Origin: Streptomyces asoensis
Lineage (GTDB): Bacteria; Actinomycetota; Actinomycetes; Streptomycetales; Streptomycetaceae
Assembly: GCF_013085465.1 (NCBI RefSeq)
Contig: NZ_CP049838.1
Location: 5,084,001 to 5,148,000, forward strand
Reading direction: 5' to 3'
Length of the DNA stretch: 64,000 bases
Positions 8,873 through 16,629 of this stretch are shown in pieces. Under the pieces are notes generated by a model that did not search any database, was not told the origin of the DNA, and saw only the letters and a program-made list of their open reading frames with translations. The position numbers and the translations under genes are program-made. The number at the start of each line of letters is the position of its first letter. The stretch's first letter is position 1.

Positions 8873-9577
8873 TCAGTTGCGGTCGTCGCGGTTCGCGGCG
8901 TCCTCCTCGGCCTCCTTGGCCTGTACCTCGGGGTCGAGGACCGACGGGTCGACGCTGCCGTCCACCGAGGCCAGGCCGCCCGAGGCGGGTACCTCCGTGG
9001 CGGCCGGCGGCTCGACCAGCCAGTCCGGGTTGGCCTGCTTGTCCCACCACTTCCAGGCCGCGTAGGCGCCGCCTGCGACGGCACCGAGGACGATCAGCGC
9101 CTTGGCGAGTTTGCCCGCCTTGGCCCGCCGCCGGTGCTTGCGCGTCAGCTTCTCGATCTCCTTCGGCGTCACCTGGCCGCGCAGAGCGGCCAGCGCGGCG
9201 ACGCTTCGGGCGGCGGCCTCGTTCTTCACGGGCCCGGCCGCGGCAACCGCCTGTTCGATCCTCGGCCGGGAGTAGTCGGCGGCCTGTCGTGCGGCCAGCC
9301 GGGTGCGGGCGGCCGCTTCCTGCGCGGCCAGGTCTACCTTCGGCGGGACATGGGTCTTCGCCTGCTCCAGACGCGGGGCGACATGGGCGTCGTACTGCAC
9401 GCGGGCCTGTTCTGCGGCCAGCGACACCTTGGGCGCGAGCCGTACACGGGCCTCATGCGCGTAGAGCGCGGCCCGTTCCTTGGCCGTGTCGGCGTAGGGC
9501 GCCACCACTTCCGCGGCGTGCAGCACGCTGTCCTTCGCCGAGCCGGTCGCGGCGCGCACGCTGTCGATGCGGGTCAC
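8873..9577 (-). CDS. DUF5324 family protein
   Basis: 234 residues from GTG 9577, with GAGGAGGAA at ideal spacing. The first 150 residues are Ala-rich, heptad-like helices (ARVRLAPKVSLAAEQARVQY and similar), suggesting a long amphipathic or coiled-coil rod. A basic patch (KHRRRAKAGK), one membrane helix (LAKALIVLGAVAGGAYAAWKW) and an acidic C-terminal tail follow. Streptomyces DUF5324 proteins have this layout; the function is unknown. It converges on tRNA-Ala. Confidence 0.75.
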   Translation of the reverse strand: MTRIDSVRAATGSAKDSVLHAAEVVAPYADTAKERAALYAHEARVRLAPKVSLAAEQARVQYDAHVAPRLEQAKTHVPPKVDLAAQEAAARTRLAARQAADYSRPRIEQAVAAAGPVKNEAAARSVAALAALRGQVTPKEIEKLTRKHRRRAKAGKLAKALIVLGAVAGGAYAAWKWWDKQANPDWLVEPPAATEVPASGGLASVDGSVDPSVLDPEVQAKEAEEDAANRDDRN

Positions 9578-9909
9578 GGGTTCCTCCTCCTCGGTGGCGT
9601 ACGGTATTTCGACTTTCCACCCTTTTACGGATCATGCCTGTCAATGGCCGTCCCGGCATGCGTGGACGGGCATACGGGTGCTGATCACATGCGATAGGGG
9701 ACGGATCGGGGGCAATCGCAATAGAGGGTCGACAGGGCGACAAAGCCGACGATGCCACGGATCGGCGTCGCCCGCTCCCGTCCCGGACGAGTCGGATGCT
9801 TTTCTGTACCCGAACCGCCGGTTCTGATGCCGGAACGGGCTGTCGGGCGATGGCTGCCCCGGACCGTGCGAGGATCTGGGGGTCACAGAGAGACAACGGA
9901 AGGCAGACC
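9578..9909. other. Divergent intergenic region, 332 bp
   Basis: Lies between the divergent DUF5324 and cyclophilin genes and should hold both promoters. I see no RNA gene, repeat or clear operator here. Confidence 0.4.
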
Positions 9910-10443
9910 GTGGCCGAGCACCTGTACGCCACCCTGAAGACCAACCACGGCGACATCGAGATCCGGCTCTACCCGGACCACGCCCCGAACACGGTCAAGA
10001 ACTTCGTCGAACTCGCCACCGGCGGGCGTGAGTGGGTCAACCCGGAGACCGGCGTGCGGTCCACGGACAAGCTGTACGACGGCACGGTCTTCCATCGCGT
10101 GATCAGCGGATTCATGATCCAGGGCGGCGACCCGCTGGGCAACGGGACCGGTGGCCCCGGCTACCAGTTCGAGGACGAGTTCCACCCGGACCTGCGCTTC
10201 GACAAGCCCTACCTGCTGGCCATGGCGAACGCCGGCCCGGCGACCAACGGCTCGCAGTTCTTCATCACCGTCTCCCCGACGGCCTGGCTGACCCGCAAGC
10301 ACACCATCTTCGGCGAGGTCGTCGACCCGGCCGGCCAGAAGGTGGTGGACGCCATCGCGGCCAGCCAGACCAACCCGCGCACCGACCGTCCGCTGAAGGA
10401 CGTCGTCATCGAGTCGGTCGTCGTCGAGAGCCGCAAGGGCTGA
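9910..10443 (+). CDS. ppiA: Peptidyl-prolyl cis-trans isomerase, cyclophilin type
   Basis: 177 residues from GTG 9910 (GGAAGG upstream). It catalyses prolyl isomerisation during protein folding. It is a single cyclophilin domain without a signal peptide, so cytoplasmic. Family motifs visible are FHRVISGFMIQGGDP (catalytic Arg), GPGYQFEDEF, LAMANAGPATNGSQFFIT and HTIFGEVV. The place beside crgA and pabA matches the ppiA locus near oriC in mycobacteria. A seven-copy tandem repeat and a terminator follow the stop. Confidence 0.95.
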   Translation: MAEHLYATLKTNHGDIEIRLYPDHAPNTVKNFVELATGGREWVNPETGVRSTDKLYDGTVFHRVISGFMIQGGDPLGNGTGGPGYQFEDEFHPDLRFDKPYLLAMANAGPATNGSQFFITVSPTAWLTRKHTIFGEVVDPAGQKVVDAIAASQTNPRTDRPLKDVVIESVVVESRKG

Positions 10444-10450
10444 GGCGACG

Positions 10451-10597
10451 CCCCCGGCACACCATCGGGAGCCCCCGGCACACCATCGGGAGCCCCCGGC
10501 ACACCATCGGGAGCCCCCGGCACACCATCGGGAGCCCCCGGCACACCATCGGGAGCCCCCGGCACACCATCGGGAGCCCCCGGCACACCATCGGGAA
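10451..10597. repeat. 21-bp tandem repeat, seven copies
   Basis: Seven head-to-tail 21-bp units begin 7 bp after the cyclophilin stop. Each carries CCCCCGGCACACC then ATCGGGAG. The copies are essentially identical; only the last base of the array differs (GGGAA). There are no spacers, so this is not a CRISPR. It lies in the 3' untranslated region, before a terminator. The unit length is a multiple of three, but no gene in the region uses it. Confidence 0.95.
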
Positions 10598-10602
10598 CCA
10601 AA

Positions 10603-10634
10603 CGCCCTGCTCGTCCGTAAGGATGAGCAGGGCG
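10603..10634 (+). terminator. Terminator of the cyclophilin gene
   Basis: A stem of 14 bp (CGCCCTGCTCGTCC with GGATGAGCAGGGCG, one G-U pair) and a GTAA loop, followed by TTCCTTT. It ends the transcript that carries the tandem repeat. Confidence 0.85.
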
Positions 10635-10715
10635 GTTCCTTTCCGACTACGCCGACTCCTCGGATACTCGGACACTCCGACAACGACGACTCGGACGACT
10701 TACTTGGGGGAGCCC

Positions 10716-11606
10716 ATGGACCAGGCGCCTGGCAGCCGACAGGACGACGCGCAGAGCGGCCTGCCCGTCTGCTACCGGCATCCCGATCGGGAGACCGGCA
10801 TTCGCTGCACCCGCTGCGAGCGCCCGATCTGCCCGGAGTGCATGGTCAGCGCCTCCGTCGGTTTCCAGTGCCCCACCTGCGTCCGCGAGGGCTCCGGTAC
10901 GGGGCACGCGCCCAGTGCCTCGCAGCCCCGCACGCTCGCGGGAGGCGTCGTCACCGCCGATCCCCGGCTGCTCACCAAGATCCTCATCGGGATCAACGTG
11001 GCGGTGTTCCTCGCTGTGCAGGTGCGGTCCTCGTTGCTGGACAGCCTGGTGCTGATCGGCCAGTGGCCGCCGGCCCCCTTCAATCCGACGGAGGGCGTGG
11101 CCGAGGGCGAGTGGTACCGCATGGTCACCTCGATGTTCGCGCACGAGGCTCCCTGGCACCTCGCCTTCAACATGCTGGGCCTGTGGTGGCTCGGCGGCCC
11201 GCTGGAACAGGCGCTCGGCAGGGCCCGCTATCTGTCGCTCTACCTGGTGTCCGGCCTCGCGGGCAGTGCCTTGAGCTATCTGCTGGCCTCGCCGGGCACC
11301 GCGACCCTGGGCGCCTCCGGCGCGATCTTCGGTCTGTTCGGCGCGACGGCCGTCCTCATGCGCCGGCTGCGACAGGACATGCGGCCGATCATCGCCCTGC
11401 TGGTGATCAACCTGGTCATCACGTTCGGGTGGAGCGGTATCTCCTGGCAGGCCCACATCGGCGGCCTGGTCGCCGGTGTCGTGATGGGGGTCGGCATGGT
11501 CCACGCCCCCCGTGAGCGGCGGGCCCTCGTCCAGTTCGGGACCTGCGCGTTGATGCTGGCGGTCGTCGTGGTGGTGACGCTCCTGAGGACCGTCCAGCTC
11601 ACCTGA
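10716..11606 (+). CDS. Rhomboid family intramembrane serine protease with N-terminal B-box zinc finger
   Basis: 296 residues from ATG 10716 (GGGGGAG upstream). Residues about 15-55 carry paired Cys/His ligands (CYRHPDRETGIRCTRC, CPEC, CPTC), a B-box-type zinc finger typical of actinobacterial rhomboids. Six or so membrane helices follow. The catalytic serine is in GASGAIFG, with the dyad histidine in QAHIGG; HLAFNMLGLWW supplies the usual His and Asn. It should cleave membrane protein substrates within the bilayer; none can be named. A DnaA-box cluster follows it. Confidence 0.92.
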   Translation: MDQAPGSRQDDAQSGLPVCYRHPDRETGIRCTRCERPICPECMVSASVGFQCPTCVREGSGTGHAPSASQPRTLAGGVVTADPRLLTKILIGINVAVFLAVQVRSSLLDSLVLIGQWPPAPFNPTEGVAEGEWYRMVTSMFAHEAPWHLAFNMLGLWWLGGPLEQALGRARYLSLYLVSGLAGSALSYLLASPGTATLGASGAIFGLFGATAVLMRRLRQDMRPIIALLVINLVITFGWSGISWQAHIGGLVAGVVMGVGMVHAPRERRALVQFGTCALMLAVVVVVTLLRTVQLT

Positions 11607-11614
11607 GCGCGCTG

Positions 11615-11824
11615 TTGTCCACAGTCTGTGTCGAATCTTGTGCACAACGTGCGGGAACAGCTGTGCCCCCTGCCATCGACCTGCGTTTGCACAGGTCAGG
11701 CAGGGGGCGAACACTCTTTCGAGTGAGAGTGACGGCCGGTAGTTACGTCACACCGGCGTCAACCTCCGATGAGTTATCCACAGATCGTCTTTCTTTTCCC
11801 CATGTGGAAAACTGCTGTGGATAA
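11615..11824. promoter_or_regulatory. Cluster of DnaA-box-like 9-mers
   Basis: In the rhomboid-crgA gap are TTGTCCACA (11615-11623), TTGTGCACA (11638-11646) and TTATCCACA (11774-11782), plus reverse-strand TTTTCCACA (11803-11811) and TTATCCACA (11816-11824). TTGTCCACA is the form favoured by Streptomyces DnaA, and TTATCCACA is the general consensus. Five matches in 210 bp of intergenic DNA suggests a DnaA-binding cluster outside oriC; this is inferred from sequence only. Confidence 0.6.
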
Positions 11825-11883
11825 CTCAGGGGATAGTCCTGGGCAGAGCTACTCGCCCCGCGCTGTCCCCGCTGCTGCTACCG

Positions 11884-12138
11884 CTACTTCCACTGCGTGG
11901 AGACGCCGAACCCGGCCGCGATGAACCCGAAGCCCACGACGATGTTCCAGTTGTCCAGCTTGTCGATGGGCAGCGAGCCGTCGGTGACGTAGAAGACCAC
12001 GATCCAGGCCAGTCCGATGAGGAACATGGCCAGCATCACCGGCGCGACCCAGGCACGGCTGTTCAGCTTGATGGCGGTCGCCTGCTTCGCCGGGGGCGGC
12101 GTGTAGTCGGCCTTCTTGCGGATACGTGACTTCGGCAC
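11884..12138 (-). CDS. crgA: Cell division protein CrgA
   Basis: 84 residues from GTG 12138 (GGAGAGACC upstream), beginning PKSRIRKK as in other CrgA proteins. Two membrane helices ([20 protein letters not shown] and [17 protein letters not shown]) are joined by a short external loop. In Streptomyces CrgA affects the timing of FtsZ-ring formation and sporulation septation; in mycobacteria it links the septum to wall synthesis. It is divergent from the DUF881 gene. Confidence 0.95.
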   Translation of the reverse strand: MPKSRIRKKADYTPPPAKQATAIKLNSRAWVAPVMLAMFLIGLAWIVVFYVTDGSLPIDKLDNWNIVVGFGFIAAGFGVSTQWK

Positions 12139-12278
12139 GAGGGTCTCTCCTGTCGATGCGCTGCGTGGCCGCGCAGGTGCTGGATCGGGCTCGGGGGCTG
12201 CGTGCCAGGGGACTGAAGGGCTCCCCCGGGCGTCCGTTAGCGTAGTGCTTCTACGGCGCCGAAGGAGATAAGGGTACG

Positions 12279-13151
12279 TTGAGCAATTCTGCCGACTCCC
12301 CCCGGACGGGTACAACGGGTTCCGCCCCCGATCCCGCCCGTGTTTCCGCGCCCGAGCCCTCCCCGGCCGGTTCCCCGGCTTCTTCGCAGGCCGCTTCCCC
12401 CGTCTCCTCGCCCGACCGGCGGGGCGGTTTCCGGCCCGTAAGGGTGCTCACCGTGGGTGTCTTCGCCCTCGCCGGCCTCCTCTTCTTCACCAGCTTCAAC
12501 ACGGCCAAGGGCACCAACATCCGCACGGACGCCTCCCTGCTGAAGCTGTCCGACCTCATCCAGGAGCGCAGCCAGAAGAACGGCGAGCTGGACGAGACGA
12601 ACGGGGCCCTGCGCGACGACGTGGAGTCGCTGGCCGAGGCGGACGACGGCAGCACCCAGGCCCAGGACGACAAGCTCGCCGGACTGGAGAAGGACGCCGG
12701 GACCCAGAAGGTCAAGGGCAAGGCCATCACGGTCACCCTCAACGACGCCCCGCCGAACGCCACCGCCAAGCTCCCCGGCTACCCGGAGCCGCAGCCCGAC
12801 TACCTGGTCATCCACCAGCAGGACCTCCAGGCCGTGGTGAACGCGCTCTGGCAGGGCGGTGCCCAGGGCATCAAGGTCATGGACCAGCGGCTGATCTCCA
12901 CCAGCGCCGTGCGCTGTGTCGGCAACACCCTGATCCTCCAGGGCCGCGTCTACTCACCGCCGTACAAGATCCAGGCGGTCGGCGACCCGGAGAAGCTTCA
13001 GCAGGCGCTCGCCGACGCCCCGGCGATCCAGAACTACATGGTCTACGTGAACGTCTACGGCCTCGGCTGGAAAGTCACCGAGGACGGGGCGGTGACTCTG
13101 CCCGGCTACTCGGGCACAGTGGATCTGCACTACGCCAAGCCTGTGGAGTAG
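12279..13151 (+). CDS. DUF881 family membrane-anchored protein
   Basis: 290 residues from a probable TTG start at 12279 (GAAGGAG upstream). A 45-residue Ser/Pro/Ala-rich cytoplasmic tail precedes one membrane helix ([20 protein letters not shown]). Then come a predicted coiled coil (residues about 85-135, [18 protein letters not shown]) and a DUF881 domain with [12 protein letters not shown] and the internal [20 protein letters not shown]. The position next to crgA, pabA and sortases is conserved. The function is unknown, but the family is linked to division and cell-wall loci. GTG 13179 of the first sortase follows after 27 bp. Confidence 0.88.
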   Translation: MSNSADSPRTGTTGSAPDPARVSAPEPSPAGSPASSQAASPVSSPDRRGGFRPVRVLTVGVFALAGLLFFTSFNTAKGTNIRTDASLLKLSDLIQERSQKNGELDETNGALRDDVESLAEADDGSTQAQDDKLAGLEKDAGTQKVKGKAITVTLNDAPPNATAKLPGYPEPQPDYLVIHQQDLQAVVNALWQGGAQGIKVMDQRLISTSAVRCVGNTLILQGRVYSPPYKIQAVGDPEKLQQALADAPAIQNYMVYVNVYGLGWKVTEDGAVTLPGYSGTVDLHYAKPVE

Positions 13152-13178
13152 TGGAGCAGCGGCCGCCGGGGGGCGCCT

Positions 13179-13862
13179 GTGTCGGTACGGGTGATCGTCA
13201 GGACGTTCAGCGAGCTGTGCATCACCGCCGGCACCGTCATCGTCCTCTTCGTCGTCTACGTGCTGTTCTGGACCGGCGTACAGGCCGACCGCGTCATGGG
13301 CGACCAGATCGACGACCTCCACGACCGGTGGGCACAGGGGACCGCGGGCCCCACCCCCGGCGCGAGCGCCACCGCGCGGCCGGCGCCGTACCGCAGCGGC
13401 AAGCCCTTCGCGGTGATGTACATCCCACGTCTTGGTTTCACGTGGAACAAGCCGGTGCTCGAAGGCACGGCGACCGGCACCCTGAAGAAGGGGCTCGGGC
13501 ACTACGCCGGCAGCGCGCGGCTCGGGCAGACCGGAAACTTCTCCGTCGCGGGTCACCGCCGTACCTACGGCGACCCGTTCAAGGACTTTCCCGAGCTCAG
13601 ACGGGGGGACGCGGTGGTCCTGACGGACGGGACGACCTGGTTCACCTATCGGATCGACAAAGGGCCTTACAAAACCGTGCCCTCGGACGTCGAGGTGATC
13701 GACGCTGTGCCACGTAAGTCGGGGTACACGCGTCCGGGCCGGTACCTGACGTTGACCACGTGCGATCCGGAATGGGGGCACAGTCACCGGCTGATCGTCT
13801 GGGCGCACCTGGACTCCACACAGCCCGTGGAGGCAGGCGAACCGAAGGCCCTGCGCCGTTAG
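13179..13862 (+). CDS. Class E sortase (first of three)
   Basis: 227 residues. An N-terminal membrane helix (residues about 13-32) is followed by an external sortase beta-barrel. The catalytic triad is visible: His126 in VAGHRR, Cys195 in TLTTC and Arg204 in HSHR. Sortases join the C-terminal sorting motif of surface proteins to peptidoglycan; class E enzymes are usual in high-GC actinobacteria. A one-mismatch parS lies inside the gene at 13435. It probably belongs to a transcript with the DUF881 gene. Confidence 0.88.
   Translation: MSVRVIVRTFSELCITAGTVIVLFVVYVLFWTGVQADRVMGDQIDDLHDRWAQGTAGPTPGASATARPAPYRSGKPFAVMYIPRLGFTWNKPVLEGTATGTLKKGLGHYAGSARLGQTGNFSVAGHRRTYGDPFKDFPELRRGDAVVLTDGTTWFTYRIDKGPYKTVPSDVEVIDAVPRKSGYTRPGRYLTLTTCDPEWGHSHRLIVWAHLDSTQPVEAGEPKALRR
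13435..13448. other. Near-parS site inside a sortase gene
   Basis: GTTTCACGTGGAAC differs from the ParB-binding parS consensus GTTTCACGTGAAAC at one base. It is within coding sequence, where protein constraint may explain the change. It may be a weaker ParB site. Confidence 0.5.
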
Positions 13863-13914
13863 TCTGGTGGCGTACGGCGTGAGTCAGGTGCCGTGATGCG
13901 ACGGAAGGGACGGC

Positions 13915-14076
13915 ATGTACGGCTGGATCTGGCGGCATCTGCCGGGAAACGCGTGGGTCAAGGCGCTGATCTCGATCATGCTGGTCATGGCCGTGGTGTA
14001 CGCACTGTTCCAGTACGTCTTCCCGTGGGCCGAACCGCTGCTTCCCTTCAACGATGTGACGGTGGACAACCAGTGA
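13915..14076 (+). CDS. Small membrane protein, 53 residues
   Basis: ATG 13915 with GAAGGGAC upstream; the stop overlaps the pabA start (GTGA). One central membrane helix (VKALISIMLVMAVVYALFQYVF) is flanked by Trp-rich MYGWIWRHLPGNAWV and a short acidic tail ending VDNQ. The 4-bp overlap indicates translational coupling to pabA. I recall similar short ORFs beside pabA in other Streptomyces; their role is unknown. Confidence 0.75.
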   Translation: MYGWIWRHLPGNAWVKALISIMLVMAVVYALFQYVFPWAEPLLPFNDVTVDNQ

Positions 14077-14711
14077 GCGCGCGCATTCTCGTCGTCGACA
14101 ACTACGACAGCTTCGTCTTCAACCTGGTCCAGTACCTGTACCAGCTGGGCGCCGAGTGCGAGGTCCTGCGCAACGACGAGGTCTCCACGGCCCACGCCCA
14201 GGACGGCTTCGACGGTGTGCTGCTCTCCCCCGGGCCCGGTACGCCCGAGGAGGCCGGCGTCTGCATCGAGATGGTCCGGCACTGCGCGGCCACCGGTGTC
14301 CCCGTCTTCGGCGTCTGCCTGGGCATGCAGTCGATGCAGGTGGCGTACGGCGGTGTCGTGGACCGGGCGCCGGAGCTGCTGCACGGCAAGACCTCGCTGG
14401 TGGAGCACGAGGGCCGGGGCGTGTTCGCCGGCCTGCCGACCCCCTTCACGGCGACCCGCTACCACTCGCTGGCCGCGGAGCCGGCAACGGTCCCGGCCGC
14501 ACTCGAGGTCACGGCCCGTACGCACGACGGGATCATCATGGGGCTGCGCCACCGTGAACTGCCCGTCGAGGGAGTCCAGTTCCACCCCGAGTCGGTGCTG
14601 ACCGAGCACGGGCACCGGATGCTGGCCAACTGGCTGGTGGAGTGCGGCGACCAGGGCGCGGTGGCGAGGTCGGTGGGGCTCGCCCCGGTGGTGGGCAGGG
14701 CCACGGCGTGA
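14073..14711 (+). CDS. pabA: Glutamine amidotransferase, aminodeoxychorismate/anthranilate synthase component II
   Basis: 212 residues from GTG 14073. A class I glutamine amidotransferase that supplies ammonia to chorismate for p-aminobenzoate (folate) and possibly anthranilate. Motifs are VVDNYDSFVFNL at the N-terminus, LSPGPGTPEEAG for the oxyanion region, nucleophile Cys82 in GVCLGMQS and the His/Glu of VQFHPESV. The synthase subunit is not adjacent, as is normal for this origin-region copy. It overlaps by 4 bp both the small membrane protein before it and the sortase after it, placing a folate gene inside a sortase operon. Confidence 0.94.
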   Translation: MSARILVVDNYDSFVFNLVQYLYQLGAECEVLRNDEVSTAHAQDGFDGVLLSPGPGTPEEAGVCIEMVRHCAATGVPVFGVCLGMQSMQVAYGGVVDRAPELLHGKTSLVEHEGRGVFAGLPTPFTATRYHSLAAEPATVPAALEVTARTHDGIIMGLRHRELPVEGVQFHPESVLTEHGHRMLANWLVECGDQGAVARSVGLAPVVGRATA

Positions 14712-15763
14712 CCGCGCTGCGCCCCGAGCGCGAGGACTCGTACGGCACCGCGCCGTACGAGTCGTTCGGCGGTGATGCCTACGGAGCCGAGCCCTACGCC
14801 CGGGAGCCGTACCAGCCGCCGATCGACGAGGAGACGGTGGCGCTGCGGATTCCGCCGGCGTCCATGTTCGGCGGCGACCCCATGTCCGCTTCTGGCGCCT
14901 CCACGGCCTCCCCCGCCCCTGGAACCCCGGCGGGGGGTCGCGCGGCCCGCAGAAAGGCCGCCAAGGGCCGTCACGGCCGTCATGGGGGCCCGGGCGAGGT
15001 GTCCGAGTCGTACAACGGGGCCGACGCGCCGGCCCAGGACGAGCGGCCGCTGTCACGCGTCGAGGCGCGCCGTCGGGCGCGGGCCCGTAAGCCGAGCGCC
15101 GCCGTGGTCGCCAGCCGGGCGGTCGGCGAGGTGTTCATCACCACGGGCGTGCTGATGCTGCTCTTCGTCACCTACCAGCTGTGGTGGACGAACGTGCGGG
15201 CGCACGCGCAGGCCGACAAGGAGGCGAGCAGCCTCCAGGACGACTGGGCGAACGGCAAGGGCGCCCCCGGGGTGTTCTCGCCGGGGCAGGGCTTCGCCAT
15301 CCTGCACATCCCGAAGCTGGACGTGGTGGTGCCGATCGCCGAGGGCGTCAGCAACAAGAAGGTGCTCGACAAGGGCATGGTCGGGCACTACGGCGAGAGC
15401 CCGCTGGAGACGGCGATGCCCGACGCGAAGACCGGCAACTTCGGACTCGCGGGCCACCGCAACACGCACGGCGAGCCGTTCCGCTACATCAACAGGCTCC
15501 AGGCGGGCGACGACATCGTCGTCGAGACGCAGGACGAGTACTTCGTCTACAAGATGGCGTCCTCGCTGCCGGTGACCGCGCCCAGCAACACGAGCGTCCT
15601 CGACCCCGTGCCGCCGGAGTCCGGATTCACCGGGCCGGGCCGGTACATCACCCTCACCACCTGCACCCCGGAGTTCACCAGCAAGTACCGCCTGATCGTC
15701 TGGGGCAAGATGGTCGAGGAACGGCCGCGCAGCAAGGGAAAGCCGGATGCGCTCGTCGAGTAG
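14708..15763 (+). CDS. srtE1: Class E sortase, probable SrtE1 counterpart
   Basis: 351 residues from GTG 14708, overlapping pabA by 4 bp. A long cytoplasmic N-terminus (about 150 residues, Tyr/Pro/Glu-rich, then basic RAARRKAAKGRHGRHG) precedes one membrane helix (VFITTGVLMLLFVTYQLWW) and the sortase domain. Catalytic residues are His in LAGHRNTHG, Cys in TLTTCTPEF and Arg in SKYR. In S. coelicolor two adjacent class E sortases next to pabA anchor chaplins with LAXTG-type motifs and support aerial growth; this gene has the same position. The symbol is assigned by that synteny. Confidence 0.85.
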   Translation: MTALRPEREDSYGTAPYESFGGDAYGAEPYAREPYQPPIDEETVALRIPPASMFGGDPMSASGASTASPAPGTPAGGRAARRKAAKGRHGRHGGPGEVSESYNGADAPAQDERPLSRVEARRRARARKPSAAVVASRAVGEVFITTGVLMLLFVTYQLWWTNVRAHAQADKEASSLQDDWANGKGAPGVFSPGQGFAILHIPKLDVVVPIAEGVSNKKVLDKGMVGHYGESPLETAMPDAKTGNFGLAGHRNTHGEPFRYINRLQAGDDIVVETQDEYFVYKMASSLPVTAPSNTSVLDPVPPESGFTGPGRYITLTTCTPEFTSKYRLIVWGKMVEERPRSKGKPDALVE

Positions 15764-15785
15764 GCGTGCAGTCGAGTAGGGGCAG

Positions 15786-16547
15786 ATGAACGTGGCAGCG
15801 ACCACCGGCGACACCGAGCACGAAGAGCACGCGCGCGTGGACGCGCCCGATCCCGCGCCGCGGCGCCGCGGGGGAGGCCGGATCGCGTTGGCGGTCAGCG
15901 TCTTCGGCGAACTCCTCATCACGGCAGGCCTGGTGCTCGGCCTGTTCGTCGTCTACTCCCTGTGGTGGACGAACGTCGTGGCCGACCGGCACGCGGACCG
16001 GCAGGGCGACAAGGTCCGCGACAACTGGGCCCAGCAGGACAGCGGTCCCGGGGCGCTCGACACCAAGGACGGCATCGGCTTCCTGCATGTGCCCGCGATG
16101 AAGAACGGCGAGGTGCTGGTCGAGAAGGGCACCTCGTCCAAGGTCCTCAACGAGGGTGTCGCCGGCTACTACACCGATCCCTTCAAGGCCGTTCTCCCGG
16201 CGAGCGGCAAGGCGGGCAACTTCACGCTCGCCGCCCACCGCGACGGCCACGGCGCGAAGTTCCACAACATCGACAAGCTGGAGGAGGGCGACCCGATCGT
16301 CTTCGAGACGAAGGACGACTGGTACGTCTACAAGGTGTACGCGGTCCTCCCCGAGACCTCGAAGTACAACGTCGAGGTCCTCGGCCAGATCCCCAAGGAG
16401 TCCGGCAAGAAGAAGGCCGGCCGCTACATCACCCTGACGACCTGCACGCCGGTGTACACGAGCCGGTACCGGTACGTGGTGTGGGGGGAGTTGGAGCGCG
16501 TGGAGAAGGTGGACGCGGACCGGACGCCGCCGAAGGAACTGAGCTAG
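15786..16547 (+). CDS. srtE2: Class E sortase, probable SrtE2 counterpart
   Basis: 253 residues from ATG 15786, 22 bp after the previous sortase. The short N-terminus, one membrane helix (FGELLITAGLVLGLFVVYSL) and sortase fold carry His in LAAHRDGHG, Cys in TLTTCTPVY and Arg in SRYR. It shares WWTNV and the TLTTC block with its neighbour, so the pair arose by duplication. It is probably partly redundant in anchoring surface proteins. A bidirectional-looking terminator separates it from the converging kinase gene. Confidence 0.87.
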   Translation: MNVAATTGDTEHEEHARVDAPDPAPRRRGGGRIALAVSVFGELLITAGLVLGLFVVYSLWWTNVVADRHADRQGDKVRDNWAQQDSGPGALDTKDGIGFLHVPAMKNGEVLVEKGTSSKVLNEGVAGYYTDPFKAVLPASGKAGNFTLAAHRDGHGAKFHNIDKLEEGDPIVFETKDDWYVYKVYAVLPETSKYNVEVLGQIPKESGKKKAGRYITLTTCTPVYTSRYRYVVWGELERVEKVDADRTPPKELS

Positions 16548-16581
16548 ACCGCGGCTCGGACCGAGCTCGCACCAAGACAAG

Positions 16582-16611
16582 GGCCCCACCGGACGCATCC
16601 GGTGGGGCCCA
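16582..16611. terminator. Terminator between convergent srtE2 and pknB
   Basis: A perfect 13-bp stem GGGCCCCACCGGA with a CGCA loop. The flanking T-tracts are weak, but its position between two converging stops supports a bidirectional role. Confidence 0.8.
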
Positions 16612-16629
16612 CGCTCTTGCCGTGTGCGG

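Noticed and set aside
10451..10597. CRISPR-like array
   Set aside because: Copies are contiguous 21-bp units without spacers and no cas genes are nearby.
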